The position numbers and the translations under genes were made by a program. Of a DNA stretch of 54,108 nucleotides, positions 7,803-16,487 are shown piece by piece. Source of the DNA: an uncultured bacterium (GTDB lineage Bacteria > Actinomycetota > Coriobacteriia > Coriobacteriales > Coriobacteriaceae); assembly GCA_905214425.1 (NCBI GenBank), contig CAJMLY010000013.1, positions 1-54,108 on the forward strand, written 5' to 3'. Under the pieces are notes generated by a model that saw only the letters and a program-made list of their open reading frames with translations, was not told the origin of the DNA and did no database searches. The stretch's first letter is position 1. Every line of letters begins with the position of its first letter.

Positions 7803-9878
7803 ATGAGATTCTCGATTATTAGCGAGATCCCTGGCAGGACCCGTCTTCAATTGGCGGGTCCTGTGCCAGAGAGCGATCTCGACGCACTTCTTAAGCTCAG
7901 CGGCGATATCGACGGCGTACACAAGGTGCGCGTTTATGGCCGTATTGGCCAGATGGCGCTGGAGTACGACGAGCCGCGCCGCGCGAGCGTGCTCGACGCC
8001 CTGGGCGCACTCGATGCTCAAGCTATCGCCGATGCCAAGTCGGGCTACGTGATGCAACTCGAGCCGCGCAAGCACAAACTCGTTATGGACCTGGCGACAC
8101 TCGTCGGCGCCCATTACGCGCGCCGCTGGTTCTTGCCGACGCCTCTGCGTGCGGTGTTTGTCGTGGCCGGTTACATGACCTTTTTGCGCGCCGCCCTCCG
8201 CGAGCTCGCGCAGCCGCGCCTGACCGTTCCCGTGCTCGACGCTTCGGCCATCGGCATTTCGTTCGTCAAACGTGATGTCGACACCGCGGGGCAGACGATG
8301 TTCCTGCTCAACGTGGGCGAGCTGCTCGAGGACTACACCCGCGCCATGAGCGAAAACGAGCTCATCAACTCGCTGCTCGATGTGCCCGACAAGGCGCAAA
8401 AGGTCGTCGGCGACACCGAGGTAAGCGTTGCCGCCACCGAGCTTGAGCCCGGCGACTTGGTAGCCGTGCGCACCGGCATGTCCATTTGCATTGACGGCGT
8501 GGTCGAACAGGGGAGCGCCATGGTCAACCAGGCGACCCTGACCGGCGAACCGCTGGCCGTCGAGCGCAGCGTGGGCGACGACGTGTTCGCCGGCACCGTC
8601 GTGGAGGACGGCAGCATCTTGGTGCGCGTGCGCGCCAACACGGCGCAGACCAAACTGCGCTCAATCGTCTCGCTCGTGCAGACGGCCGACTCACTCAAGT
8701 CCGAGGGCCAGTCGCATATGGAGGACCTCGCCAACAAGATCGTCCCGTGGAACTTCCTGCTTGCGGGCCTGGTCGCGCTCACTACGCGCAGCCTTATCAA
8801 GACCTCGGCGGCGCTGATGGTCGACTACTCGTGCGCGCTCAAGCTCACGGGTTCCGTTGCCGTCATGACTGCCATGAGCGACGCCGCCAAGATGGGCGTC
8901 ATGGTCAAGGGCGCGAAGTACTTTGAGTCGTTTGCCAAGGCCGATACCATTGTCTTTGACAAGACCGGTACGCTGACCGAGGCCCAGCCGCGCCTAGCTT
9001 GCGTGCTCACCACTGATGGCTGGAGTGAGGACGAGATTCTGCGCCTTTCCGCTTGCTTGGAGGAGCATTTTCCGCATCCGGTGGCACGCGCCGTGGTCAA
9101 TGCGGCGCGCGAGCGCGGGCTCGAGCACCGCGAGCGCCATGCCGCCGTCGAGTACATCGTGGCGCACGGCATCGCTTCGTCCATCGAAGGGCGTCGCGCC
9201 ATCATTGGTTCCGCGCACTTTGTATTCGAGGACGAGGGCGCACAGCTCGAATCCGACATCAAGGAGCGCATTGAGTCCCAGATGCAGGGCCTGTCGCCGC
9301 TGTATCTGGCGGTCGACGGTACCGTTGTGGGTGTGCTCGGTATCGAGGACCCGCTCAAGTCCGGGGTCCGCGAGGCCATCGCCGACCTGCATGCGTTGGG
9401 CGTTAAGCACGTGGTCATGCTCACGGGCGACTCGGAGCGCACAGCCGAGCGCATTGCTCGCGAGGCAGGTGTCGACGAGTTTAAGGCCGAGCTGCTGCCC
9501 GAGGACAAGTACGCGTATGTTGAGCGCATTAAGGGCGAGGGGCGCCACGTTGCCATGGTGGGCGACGGCGTCAACGATTCGCCGGCGCTCGGTTTGGCCG
9601 ACGTGGGGCTGGCCATGGGTGGTGGAAGCGACATTGCCAAGGAGGTCGCCGATATCATCCTGACCGATACGGATCTCGCCGCGATCGTGCGCCTGCGCCG
9701 CATGAGTCAGGGGCTTATCGACCGTCTGACGAGTTCGTATTCCAAGGTGATGCTCACCAACTCGGCGCTGTTGGCATTGGGTATTACCGGCATGATTACT
9801 CCGCAGGCGTCGTCGCTGCTGCACAACGGCTCAACGATCGCCTACAGCCTGGGCAACGCAAAGGCATATCTGCGCTAG
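7803..9878 (+). CDS. P1B-type heavy-metal-translocating ATPase with a non-CPx transport site
   Basis: 691-aa cation pump. Seen: an N-terminal ferredoxin-like region without a CxxC (1-75), hydrophobic helices, the actuator TGEP (247-250), membrane motif DYSCALK (341-347) where typical P1B pumps have CPC/CPH/SPC, phosphorylation motif DKTGT (386-390), the P1B-specific His-Pro pair (425-426), and the hinge GDGVNDSPAL. The substrate cannot be assigned; the missing CPx proline and the metal-operator-like promoter make Mn or Fe export or handling as plausible as Zn/Cd/Cu. The ribosome binding site is weak, so translational coupling to the 81-aa gene is likely. A terminator follows. Confidence 0.88.
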   Translation: MRFSIISEIPGRTRLQLAGPVPESDLDALLKLSGDIDGVHKVRVYGRIGQMALEYDEPRRASVLDALGALDAQAIADAKSGYVMQLEPRKHKLVMDLATLVGAHYARRWFLPTPLRAVFVVAGYMTFLRAALRELAQPRLTVPVLDASAIGISFVKRDVDTAGQTMFLLNVGELLEDYTRAMSENELINSLLDVPDKAQKVVGDTEVSVAATELEPGDLVAVRTGMSICIDGVVEQGSAMVNQATLTGEPLAVERSVGDDVFAGTVVEDGSILVRVRANTAQTKLRSIVSLVQTADSLKSEGQSHMEDLANKIVPWNFLLAGLVALTTRSLIKTSAALMVDYSCALKLTGSVAVMTAMSDAAKMGVMVKGAKYFESFAKADTIVFDKTGTLTEAQPRLACVLTTDGWSEDEILRLSACLEEHFPHPVARAVVNAARERGLEHRERHAAVEYIVAHGIASSIEGRRAIIGSAHFVFEDEGAQLESDIKERIESQMQGLSPLYLAVDGTVVGVLGIEDPLKSGVREAIADLHALGVKHVVMLTGDSERTAERIAREAGVDEFKAELLPEDKYAYVERIKGEGRHVAMVGDGVNDSPALGLADVGLAMGGGSDIAKEVADIILTDTDLAAIVRLRRMSQGLIDRLTSSYSKVMLTNSALLALGITGMITPQASSLLHNGSTIAYSLGNAKAYLR

Positions 9879-9897
9879 CGCTTTTACTTAAGTTTTT

Positions 9898-9943
9898 GGC
9901 CTGCATTTGGGCGGTGTTGCAGCTGCCAGAATGCAGGCCTTTT
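9898..9943 (+). terminator. terminator after the P-type ATPase gene
   Basis: GGCCTGCAT (9898-9906) pairs with ATGCAGGCC (9931-9939), followed by TTTT. The long loop contains a smaller GGGCGG...CTGCC structure. Confidence 0.75.
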
Positions 9944-9954
9944 GCGTTTGACCA

Positions 9955-9985
9955 TGTGCTAGCAGAAATATATAGTTGTGCTAGC
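9955..9985 (+). promoter_or_regulatory. paired direct repeats upstream of the toxin-antitoxin genes
   Basis: TGTGCTAGC occurs at 9955-9963 and 9977-9985, 22 bp apart (two helical turns), each with a GCTAGC palindrome; an inverted partial copy (ATAGCA) follows. Ribbon-helix-helix antitoxins bind such short repeated sites, so this is a likely autoregulatory operator for the gene at 10017. Inferred from position and spacing. Confidence 0.5.
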
Positions 9986-10016
9986 TTAGATAGCAAAAGT
10001 CGAAGGTGAGGTTGAG

Positions 10017-10370
10017 ATGGGTGCTGTTAGCGGCATGGCGCAGGTGAACGTTCGCGTGGATCGCCAGGTCAAGAACCGTGCCGAGGAGGCGCTGCGGCTT
10101 TCGGGCGGGTCGCTGCCCGAGCTCATCAAAAAGGTGGTGGCCAAGGTCGCACAGGGTGGCGGGCAGTGTGAGGAAGTGCTGTCTGCCGTTGATGGCCGGC
10201 AACAGACCGTCGCGCCCGATACTCCGTTCGCCACATCATGGGCAGCGGCAGACCGGCTTTATGCAGATTTGGGCATCGCTGCGTCGCCCGTATCCGACGA
10301 TCGCGGTTGGGACACAATCTATTCCGAAGCCATGGATGAGCATTATCGCCAAAAGGGGATGATCCAGTGA
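10017..10370 (+). CDS. RelB/DinJ-like antitoxin, ribbon-helix-helix
   Basis: 117-aa protein beginning AQVNVRVDRQVKNRAEEALR, which has the beta-strand then helix pattern of ribbon-helix-helix antitoxins, followed by SLPELIKKVVAKVA. The C-terminal half would wrap the toxin. Start ATG 10017 follows GGTGAGG; ATG 10035 is an alternative giving MAQVNV. Its TGA overlaps the GTG start of the PIN-domain gene (GTGA), the classic arrangement of a type II toxin-antitoxin operon. The pairing of a RelB-like antitoxin with a PIN toxin is less usual than RelB-RelE. Confidence 0.75.
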   Translation: MGAVSGMAQVNVRVDRQVKNRAEEALRLSGGSLPELIKKVVAKVAQGGGQCEEVLSAVDGRQQTVAPDTPFATSWAAADRLYADLGIAASPVSDDRGWDTIYSEAMDEHYRQKGMIQ

Positions 10371-10882
10371 GTGGGGCGCCTCTCAAGATCATGGTGGACG
10401 CCAACGTATGGGTCGATTCGTTTTGCGTTGACCATGCCGAGTCGCTTGCCGCGCGTGCGTTTATTGGGCAGGCGACGGAGACGGGGGCGTTGCTGTTCTT
10501 TCCGGTGCATATTGCCAAGGACGTGCTGTACGTTGTCCAGCACGAGCTGAAGCGTAGCGTTCTTGCCAGTGGGGGAGCGCTCGACGAGGCTTCTGCCCGC
10601 GCGATTGGCGATGCGGCGTTGGCGTTTGTTCGGAACATGAACGAAAACGCCACGGCCGTGGGTGCAGATGCGTCGGACCTTTGGCTGGCCGACAAATACG
10701 TAGCGCTCCATCGCGATTACGAGGACAACTTGGTACTCGCCGCGTGCAAGCGCGCGCAGGTCGATTACTTGGTGACCAACGATCGCAAGCTGCTCGAACA
10801 TGCCGATCTTGCAGCAAAGACCCCGCGCCAAATGATGCCGATTCTTGCTTTGGCCGAACGCGGCGGCGCGGCTATCGGTTGA
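10367..10882 (+). CDS. PIN-domain ribonuclease toxin (VapC-like)
   Basis: 171-aa PIN-domain protein, expected to be a Mg-dependent endoribonuclease inhibited by the preceding antitoxin. Acidic active-site residues are visible: Asp in IMVDANVWVD near the N-terminus, Asp/Glu in the DYEDNLVLAAC segment and Asp in LVTNDRKLL, the standard PIN order. The start is GTG 10367, overlapping the antitoxin stop; ATG 10391 would remove the first strand. An imperfect hairpin follows. The RNA target is unknown. Confidence 0.8.
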   Translation: MSGAPLKIMVDANVWVDSFCVDHAESLAARAFIGQATETGALLFFPVHIAKDVLYVVQHELKRSVLASGGALDEASARAIGDAALAFVRNMNENATAVGADASDLWLADKYVALHRDYEDNLVLAACKRAQVDYLVTNDRKLLEHADLAAKTPRQMMPILALAERGGAAIG

Positions 10883-10894
10883 CGCGAACTGTTT

Positions 10895-10931
10895 GCGGGC
10901 CTCTTGGATGACGATGCACCAAGGGGCCCGC
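10895..10931. terminator. hairpin between convergent genes
   Basis: GCGGGCCTCTTGG (10895-10907) pairs with CCAAGGGGCCCGC (10919-10931), with one mismatch. It lies between the PIN toxin and a minus-strand gene that ends at 10941 and may stop transcription from both sides; a U-tract is lacking on both strands. Confidence 0.5.
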
Positions 10932-10940
10932 GTCTGCTAT

Positions 10941-11375
10941 TTACAAAAGCTCGGCCTTAATGGCGGGACTTTCTGCGAGCTGCTCGGCTGCCTTTTCGTC
11001 GGAGCTGTCGAGTGCTGCCAGGCTGCGGTAGACCCACTCGTTGACCTGGGTGTTCTTGACGCCTGCGGTCTGCATAAGGGCACCTACCTCGCGGATTGCT
11101 GCGAGCAGATTAGCCTTGGGACCCGCGAGCTCGACCTCGATGCTGTGGTAGGCGGTCACGCCGCGGTTCTCGCTCACGTGGTCGATAAAGCCCTCGACGG
11201 TCTCAAGCTGCTGGGCGAGAGCTGCATCATCGTCAGCGTCCAGCGCAACAAGGGCGTTCGATACCGTGAGGGCGGGATGTCCGCAGGGGACAAAGCCTTC
11301 GATGACATCCATAGCTTCGGTAATGGTTGAGCCCAGGCCTGCGAGGGCATTGACGAGTTGCTGCTTGGTATCCAT
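10941..11375 (-). CDS. hypothetical protein, 144 aa
   Basis: I do not recognise this protein. It is soluble, acidic and predicted largely helical, with a Cys in FVPCGHPALTVSNALVALDADDD and Ala/Leu-rich helices afterwards; no signal peptide or membrane segment. Start ATG 11375 has AAAGGA seven bases upstream, and codon use resembles neighbouring genes, so it looks real. It is transcribed alone, converging on the toxin-antitoxin pair and diverging from tmRNA. A helix-bundle sensor or scaffold is possible but unsupported. Confidence 0.7.
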   Translation of the reverse strand: MDTKQQLVNALAGLGSTITEAMDVIEGFVPCGHPALTVSNALVALDADDDAALAQQLETVEGFIDHVSENRGVTAYHSIEVELAGPKANLLAAIREVGALMQTAGVKNTQVNEWVYRSLAALDSSDEKAAEQLAESPAIKAELL

Positions 11376-11611
11376 AACGGTCCTTTCGACGGGTCAATTT
11401 TGCTTGGCGAAAATATACGTGACGCATTCGGTGGCAAAAGTGCGAAGTGTGGTGCACATTAGGGTCTTCACAGCTCGTGCATAGAGCAGCTGTCTACCTT
11501 TGGAACGTGGTAAGATAACACTCCACAAGCGGGGCTCGCCCTGCATGTTCCTTGAAAAGTCGACGGGTGTTGGGTGCTCGTGCCCAATGCCATCCAGACT
11601 TCCCGACATTC

Positions 11612-11975
11612 GGGGGCGACTGGTTTCGACACGATAGCTCTGAGAGAGGAAGCAAGCCGAGGTCTCCTCGCCTCGTTAAACAGGGGTACCGTCAAATTGA
11701 ATTGACAACAACTCTTCTTTTGAGCCTATGGCTCTCGCTGCTTAGTTTATAGCGGCGCGTCAACCCGGTGATTTCCCCGACACCGGCGCGACGTCATTTT
11801 AGGGGAATGCTCCTGCGCACGTAATCGGTATGGCGCAGGCTAAGACCGAACCGGTTAGGACGCCGCGAGCGTGTCGCTGCGCGCAAAGCGTCCGAGACTA
11901 AATCAGCGACTGAGCTTGGAGATGCCAATCAGGGGGCTTTCGTGGACCGGAGTTCGATTCTCCGCGCCTCCACCA
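11612..11975 (+). ncRNA. ssrA: transfer-messenger RNA (tmRNA)
   Basis: Rescues stalled ribosomes by trans-translation. The 5' end GGGGGCGACTGGTTTCGACA and the 3' end GTTCGATTCTCCGCGCCTCC-ACCA form the tRNA-like domain; GGGGGCG pairs with CGCCTCC over seven pairs and CCA is encoded. The tag frame at 11704-11745 reads DNNSSFEPMALAA then TAG, with an in-frame TGA two codons before it, so the tag begins at or one codon before GAC. The ending ALAA is the standard degradation signal. A strong terminator follows at once. Its T-arm sequence reappears inverted in the tandem repeats downstream. Confidence 0.97.
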
Positions 11976-11984
11976 ATAGTTACA

Positions 11985-12017
11985 GGCAGGTAGATATTCG
12001 TATCTACCTGCCTTTTT
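11985..12017 (+). terminator. terminator of tmRNA
   Basis: GGCAGGTAGATA-TTCG-TATCTACCTGCC, a perfect 12-bp stem with a stable UUCG loop, followed by TTTTT. Confidence 0.95.
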
Positions 12018-12031
12018 ATTTCTAGTCCGTA

Positions 12032-12471
12032 CCGCGGAGAATCGAACTCTATGCAGGGCGCGGGCGTAAAGAAAACGCGTAAGCGTTTTTAGCCCGCGGG
12101 CGAGGACGCCGGCAGGCGGCCGAAGCCGGTGCGGATTTGCGAAGCAAATACGCGGATTCTCCGCGCAAAGCCCGGCCCAGAACAGATGCGATGTTTATCG
12201 AATCTCAGCCTGCCATGCGCCACATCAACGGAACCCCAAACCCGCGGAGAATCGAACTCTGTGCAGGGCGCGGGCGTTAAGAAAACGCGTAAGCGATTTT
12301 AGCCCGCGGGCGAGGACGCCGGCAGGCGGCCGAAGCCGGTGCGTATTTGCTTCGCAAATACGCGGATTCTCCGCGCAAAGCCCCAACCCAAAACAGATGC
12401 GATGTTTATCGAATCTCAGCCGGCCATGCGCCGCATCAACGGATCCCCCTACCCGCGGAGAATCGAACTCT
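12032..12471. repeat. 210-bp tandem repeat carrying inverted tmRNA 3'-end sequence
   Basis: The 19-mer CCGCGGAGAATCGAACTCT recurs at 12032, 12242 and 12453 (periods 210 and 211), giving two full units and a partial third. Units are nearly identical, including the GCGGGCGAGGACGCCGGCAG stretch. Each begins with the reverse complement of the tmRNA T-arm (GAGTTCGATTCTCCGCG, 11950-11966) and carries GGATTCTCCGCGC about 120 bases later, so a unit can fold on itself. Inner palindromes such as ATTTGC/GCAAAT are kept. No open reading frame is conserved. The region up to 12542 holds no other gene. Confidence 0.85.
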
Positions 12472-12542
12472 GCTCCAAAACCCGCGCTCGCCATCCCAAA
12501 ACTGGGTAGAAGAAAGCCAAAACGCAATCGCAGGAGGTCAAT

Positions 12543-13421
12543 ATGACTGCAGAAGATAAGGCAAAGAACGCTGGCAAGGTCGCGCTCGTTTTGGAGGGCG
12601 GCAGCTTCCGCGGGCAGTTTACCGCGGGCGTGCTCGACGTTCTCATGGAGGCCGGCGTCGAGATTCCGGCTGTCTACGGTGTATCGGCCGGCGCCCTCAA
12701 CGGCGTGAACTACAAGTCGCACCAGATCGGCCGTGCCAACCGCATCAACCTGGCTTTCTGCAACGACAGTCGCTTCATGGGCGCCGCATCGTTTGCGTCC
12801 ACGGGCTCCATTGTGGGTTACGACTTTATCTTCAACGATGTCCAGGACCGCCTAGATCCCTTTGACAACGAGACGTTCGACGCGAGTCCCATCGAGATGT
12901 ACGCCGTCGCGACGGACATGCTCTTTGGAACCGCCACGTACCTCCCGGTCAAAAGCGCCGTGCTCGATCTCGACGCCGTGCGCGCCTCGACGTCGCTGCC
13001 GCTGGTGACGCCGCCGGTCGAGATTGACGGACACAAATACGTCGACGGCGGCGTGGCCGATTCGGTTCCTATCGAGCATGTGCTCGAGGAGGCGGGCTTC
13101 GACCGTGCGGTCGTCATCGTTACGCAGGACCGTTCGTATGAGAAAAAGCCCTACGAGTTTTTGCCGGCCGCGCGTGCGCGTTATGCCGACTACCCCTATC
13201 TGCTCGAGGCTATCGAGACGCGCCACGACCGCTACAACATCCAGCGCATGCACCTGTGGAAGTATGAGCGCGAGGGCCGTGCGCTGGTCGTCGCTCCGCA
13301 AAAGCCGGTCGAGGTCGGCCACGTTGAGCACGATTCGGCAAAGCTCCTCGACCTGTATATCCAGGGCCGTCAGGAGGCAAAGCGCCTGCTCGCGGAAATC
13401 CAAGAGTTCGTTGAGCGCTAA
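12543..13421 (+). CDS. patatin-like phospholipase / acyl hydrolase
   Basis: 292-aa cytoplasmic patatin-family protein, likely a lipid acyl hydrolase. Seen: the oxyanion loop in VLEGGSFRGQFTAGV, the nucleophile elbow GVSAG with Ser48, and the catalytic Asp168 in KYVDGGVAD, so the Ser-Asp dyad is intact. The C-terminal part (ARYADYPYLLEAIETRHDRYN) resembles the YjjU-type bacterial subfamily. Start ATG 12543 has AGGAGG upstream. Monocistronic, between the tmRNA repeats and rplM. Physiological substrate unknown. Confidence 0.88.
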   Translation: MTAEDKAKNAGKVALVLEGGSFRGQFTAGVLDVLMEAGVEIPAVYGVSAGALNGVNYKSHQIGRANRINLAFCNDSRFMGAASFASTGSIVGYDFIFNDVQDRLDPFDNETFDASPIEMYAVATDMLFGTATYLPVKSAVLDLDAVRASTSLPLVTPPVEIDGHKYVDGGVADSVPIEHVLEEAGFDRAVVIVTQDRSYEKKPYEFLPAARARYADYPYLLEAIETRHDRYNIQRMHLWKYEREGRALVVAPQKPVEVGHVEHDSAKLLDLYIQGRQEAKRLLAEIQEFVER

Positions 13422-13521
13422 CGACGGCGACCCCTCAAAAAAATGACAACAGCTAAAGAGCTGGAAAATCACGGCTCGTGGATGACATGTGCAGAAACTC
13501 TGGTCGGAGCCAAAATACCTG

Positions 13522-13549
13522 TTGACTCGTACGGCGAGCGGGGTAATAT
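13522..13549 (+). promoter_or_regulatory. promoter of rplM-rpsI
   Basis: TTGACT (13522-13527) and TAATAT (13544-13549) with a 16-base spacer, about 67 bases before the rplM start. Nothing else is recognisable in the 13422-13615 gap. Confidence 0.7.
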
Positions 13550-13615
13550 GGACGGGTTACTTGCAGAGCCCCGTGAATCTCTGTAACAACACGTACTGTA
13601 CATGGAGGAGTCTAA

Positions 13616-14059
13616 GTGATTTCGAAATCGACTCACTACGCCAAGCAGGGCGAGGTCCAGCGCAACTGGGTTCTCGTCGACGCCGATGGTGCTGTCCTGG
13701 GCCGTCTTGCCACCCAGATCGCAATGATCCTGCGCGGTAAGAACAAGCCCCAGTTCACGCCCAACAGCGACTGCGGCGACTTCGTTGTCGTCATCAACGC
13801 CGATAAGGTCCAGCTTACCGGTAACAAGGCCGACACGAAGACCTATTATCGCCACAGCGGCTACAACGGCGGCCTCAAGGCTGAGAGCTTCCGCCAGGCT
13901 ATGGAGAAGCACCCGGAGAAGGTCATCGAGCGCGCCGTTCGCGGTATGCTGCCCAAGACCACCCTCGGCCGTGCCCAGATGACCAAGCTTAAGGTCTACG
14001 CTGGTGCCGAGCATCCGCATGCTGCCCAGAACCCCACGAAGATTGAGCTGGAGGCTTAA
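13616..14059 (+). CDS. rplM: 50S ribosomal protein L13
   Basis: 147-aa primary 23S rRNA-binding protein of the large subunit. The family signature is clear: RNWVLVDADGAVLGRLATQIA near the start, then YRHSGYNGGLK and RGMLPKTTLGR. Start is GTG 13616 with GGAGGAG upstream. It is followed two bases later by rpsI, the usual L13-S9 operon. Confidence 0.98.
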   Translation: MISKSTHYAKQGEVQRNWVLVDADGAVLGRLATQIAMILRGKNKPQFTPNSDCGDFVVVINADKVQLTGNKADTKTYYRHSGYNGGLKAESFRQAMEKHPEKVIERAVRGMLPKTTLGRAQMTKLKVYAGAEHPHAAQNPTKIELEA

Positions 14060-14061
14060 AG

Positions 14062-14457
<396 letters not shown>

Positions 14458-14487
14458 GGTTTTATCTCCTTTCGAGATACAATGTAC

Positions 14488-14531
14488 AAGCGGGGCCTGC
14501 CGATTCCTCGGCGGGTCCCGCTTTTCTTTTT
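14488..14531 (+). terminator. terminator of rplM-rpsI
   Basis: AAGCGGG...GCCGA-TTCC-TCGGC...CCCGCTT stem with two internal mismatches, followed by TTCTTTTT. Confidence 0.9.
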
Positions 14532-14580
14532 CGACTAGGGTGGGCGGTTGCATATCGCCTGCTAGGGAAGGAGCAATCCT

Positions 14581-15918
14581 ATGCCCCAGAACATCTTCGG
14601 TACCGACGGCGTCCGTGGCGTCGCCAACGCCGATCTTTCGTGCGACCTCGCGTTTCGCCTGGGCCGTGCGGCGACCAAGTTCCTTGGTCCGGATATCTGC
14701 ATCGGCCGCGACACGCGTCTTTCGGGCACCATGCTCGAGAGCGCTCTGACCGCCGGCATCATGGCCGAGGGCGGCCGTCCGCACTGCTGCGGCGTCATCC
14801 CCACGCCTGCCGTGGCGCTGCTCACCGTTCAGAACGAGCTCGATGGCGGCATCGTCATCTCCGCTTCGCACAATCCGCCGGAGTTCAACGGCATCAAGTT
14901 CTTTAGCCGCAAGGGCATGAAGCTTCCCGACGCGGTCGAGGAAGAGATCAGCGCCTGGGTCATGTCCGAGGAAGCCATGGCTGCCGACACGCTGCCGACC
15001 GGTGCCGGCGTGGGCCACATTATCAAGATGAAGGACGCTCGCAAGGCATACGTCGACCACGCCATCGATACGCTCGATGGCCTGAGGCTCGACGGCCTGG
15101 TCGTTGCCGTCGACTGCGGTCACGGTGCTTCCTGCCAGACTACGCCCGCCGCGCTGCAGCGCCTGGGTGCCACGGTCCATGCCATCAACACCGATTATTG
15201 CGGCACGGACATTAACGTTGAGTGCGGCTCTACGCACCTTGAGCCCCTGCGCGAGCTCGTGCTGCGCACCCACGCCGATATCGGTCTGGCCCACGACGGC
15301 GACGCCGACCGCGTACTGTTCGTGGACAGCGAGGGCAATGAGATCGACGGTGACTACATCCTGGCTATCTGCGGTTCCGACCTCGCCGCTCGCGGCAAGC
15401 TCGCCAACTCCGAGATCGTCTCGACCGTCATGTGCAACCTTGGCTTCTCCATCGCTATGAAGGAGCAGGGCTTCGAGATGGTTCAGACCGCCGTGGGCGA
15501 CCGCTACGTTCTGGAGCGCATGCTCGCGGACGGCGCCGTCATCGGCGGCGAACAGTCCGGCCACATCATCTTCCTGGAGCACAACACCACCGGTGACGGC
15601 CTGGTGACGGCTCTGCAGCTGCTGGCCGTGCTCAAGCGCACCGGTCGTACCCTCACCGATCTTGCCGGCATCATGAAGAAGTACCCGCAGGTACTCGTCA
15701 ACGTGCATTCCGACAACAAGGCTGGTCTGGACGATTGCCAGCCCATCTGGGATGCCGTCGCTGCTGCCGAGAAGGAGCTTGACGGCCGCGGCCGCATTCT
15801 GGTGCGCCCGAGCGGTACCGAGCCGCTGGTCCGCGTGATGGCCGAGGCCGAGACGCACGAGCTGACCCAGCGCGTTGTCGACGACATCGTCGAGGTTGTC
15901 AAGCGCGAACTTCCCTAA
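14581..15918 (+). CDS. glmM: phosphoglucosamine mutase
   Basis: 445-aa enzyme converting glucosamine-6-P to glucosamine-1-P for UDP-GlcNAc and cell-wall synthesis. Seen: FGTDGVRG at the N-terminus, phosphoserine loop ISASHNPPEFNG with Ser96, metal loop HDGDADR, sugar loop GGEQSGH and the phosphate-binding RPSGTEPLVRVM near the C-terminus. Start ATG 14581 follows AAGGAG. Its proximity to nagB (the reverse, catabolic side of GlcN-6-P metabolism) places anabolic and catabolic hexosamine steps in one neighbourhood. Confidence 0.97.
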   Translation: MPQNIFGTDGVRGVANADLSCDLAFRLGRAATKFLGPDICIGRDTRLSGTMLESALTAGIMAEGGRPHCCGVIPTPAVALLTVQNELDGGIVISASHNPPEFNGIKFFSRKGMKLPDAVEEEISAWVMSEEAMAADTLPTGAGVGHIIKMKDARKAYVDHAIDTLDGLRLDGLVVAVDCGHGASCQTTPAALQRLGATVHAINTDYCGTDINVECGSTHLEPLRELVLRTHADIGLAHDGDADRVLFVDSEGNEIDGDYILAICGSDLAARGKLANSEIVSTVMCNLGFSIAMKEQGFEMVQTAVGDRYVLERMLADGAVIGGEQSGHIIFLEHNTTGDGLVTALQLLAVLKRTGRTLTDLAGIMKKYPQVLVNVHSDNKAGLDDCQPIWDAVAAAEKELDGRGRILVRPSGTEPLVRVMAEAETHELTQRVVDDIVEVVKRELP

Positions 15919-15989
15919 TGGTCAAAAACCGTTGCCAAGTGGTAAACTGTTAAGGTTATTTTGATTGATTGGTATGTCCGAGGGGGAGC

Positions 15990-16487
15990 ATGTTCACTAA
16001 AGTCCTAAGGTCTTTTGGTATGCGTGGTCGAGTCCTTACGCTGGATGCTCCCATCTCGGGCGACGTCATTCCGCTCTCTGAGGTAAACGATCAGACGTTT
16101 GCCACTGGCCTTTTGGGCCAGGGCGTTGCCATTCAGCCTACGGGTACGCGCGTGATCGCGCCGGCTGACGCGAAGGTTGAGGCTATTTTTCCCACGGGAC
16201 ACGCCGTTGCGCTTAACACAGTCGATGGTCTGGACGTGCTCATCCACGTTGGTTTGGACACTGTTCAGCTCGAGGGCAAGCACTTTACCGTACATGCGCA
16301 AGTGGGTGACATCGTCCATAAGGGCGATGTACTCATTGAGTTCGATCGCGAGGCAATTGCTGCCGAGGGCTACGATGTGACGGTTCCCATCTTGGTGTGC
16401 AACTCCGTTGAGTTCTCGAGCATCAAGGGCTCCGTTGGCGTGCATGTCGAAGAGATGGATCAGCTCATCGTTGCTCGCGAGCGCTAA
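15990..16487 (+). CDS. stand-alone PTS glucose-type EIIA protein
   Basis: 165-aa cytoplasmic phosphocarrier of the EIIA-Glc family, accepting phosphate from HPr and passing it to EIIB domains. Seen: the hairpin-rich fold starting LDAPISGDVIPLSEV, His71 (PTGHAVAL) and the phosphorylated His86 (LIHVGLDTVQL), and KGDVLIEFD. Start ATG 15990 follows GAGGGGGAG. There is no EIIB/EIIC beside it. The EIIBC at 44849 lacks an EIIA domain, so this protein is a candidate partner for it. A regulatory role like enterobacterial Crr is possible but unproven in this lineage. Confidence 0.92.
   Translation: MFTKVLRSFGMRGRVLTLDAPISGDVIPLSEVNDQTFATGLLGQGVAIQPTGTRVIAPADAKVEAIFPTGHAVALNTVDGLDVLIHVGLDTVQLEGKHFTVHAQVGDIVHKGDVLIEFDREAIAAEGYDVTVPILVCNSVEFSSIKGSVGVHVEEMDQLIVARER

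Noticed and set aside
11552..11752. Open frame covering the tmRNA 5' half
   Set aside because: Overlaps ssrA, has no ribosome binding site and is low in complexity.
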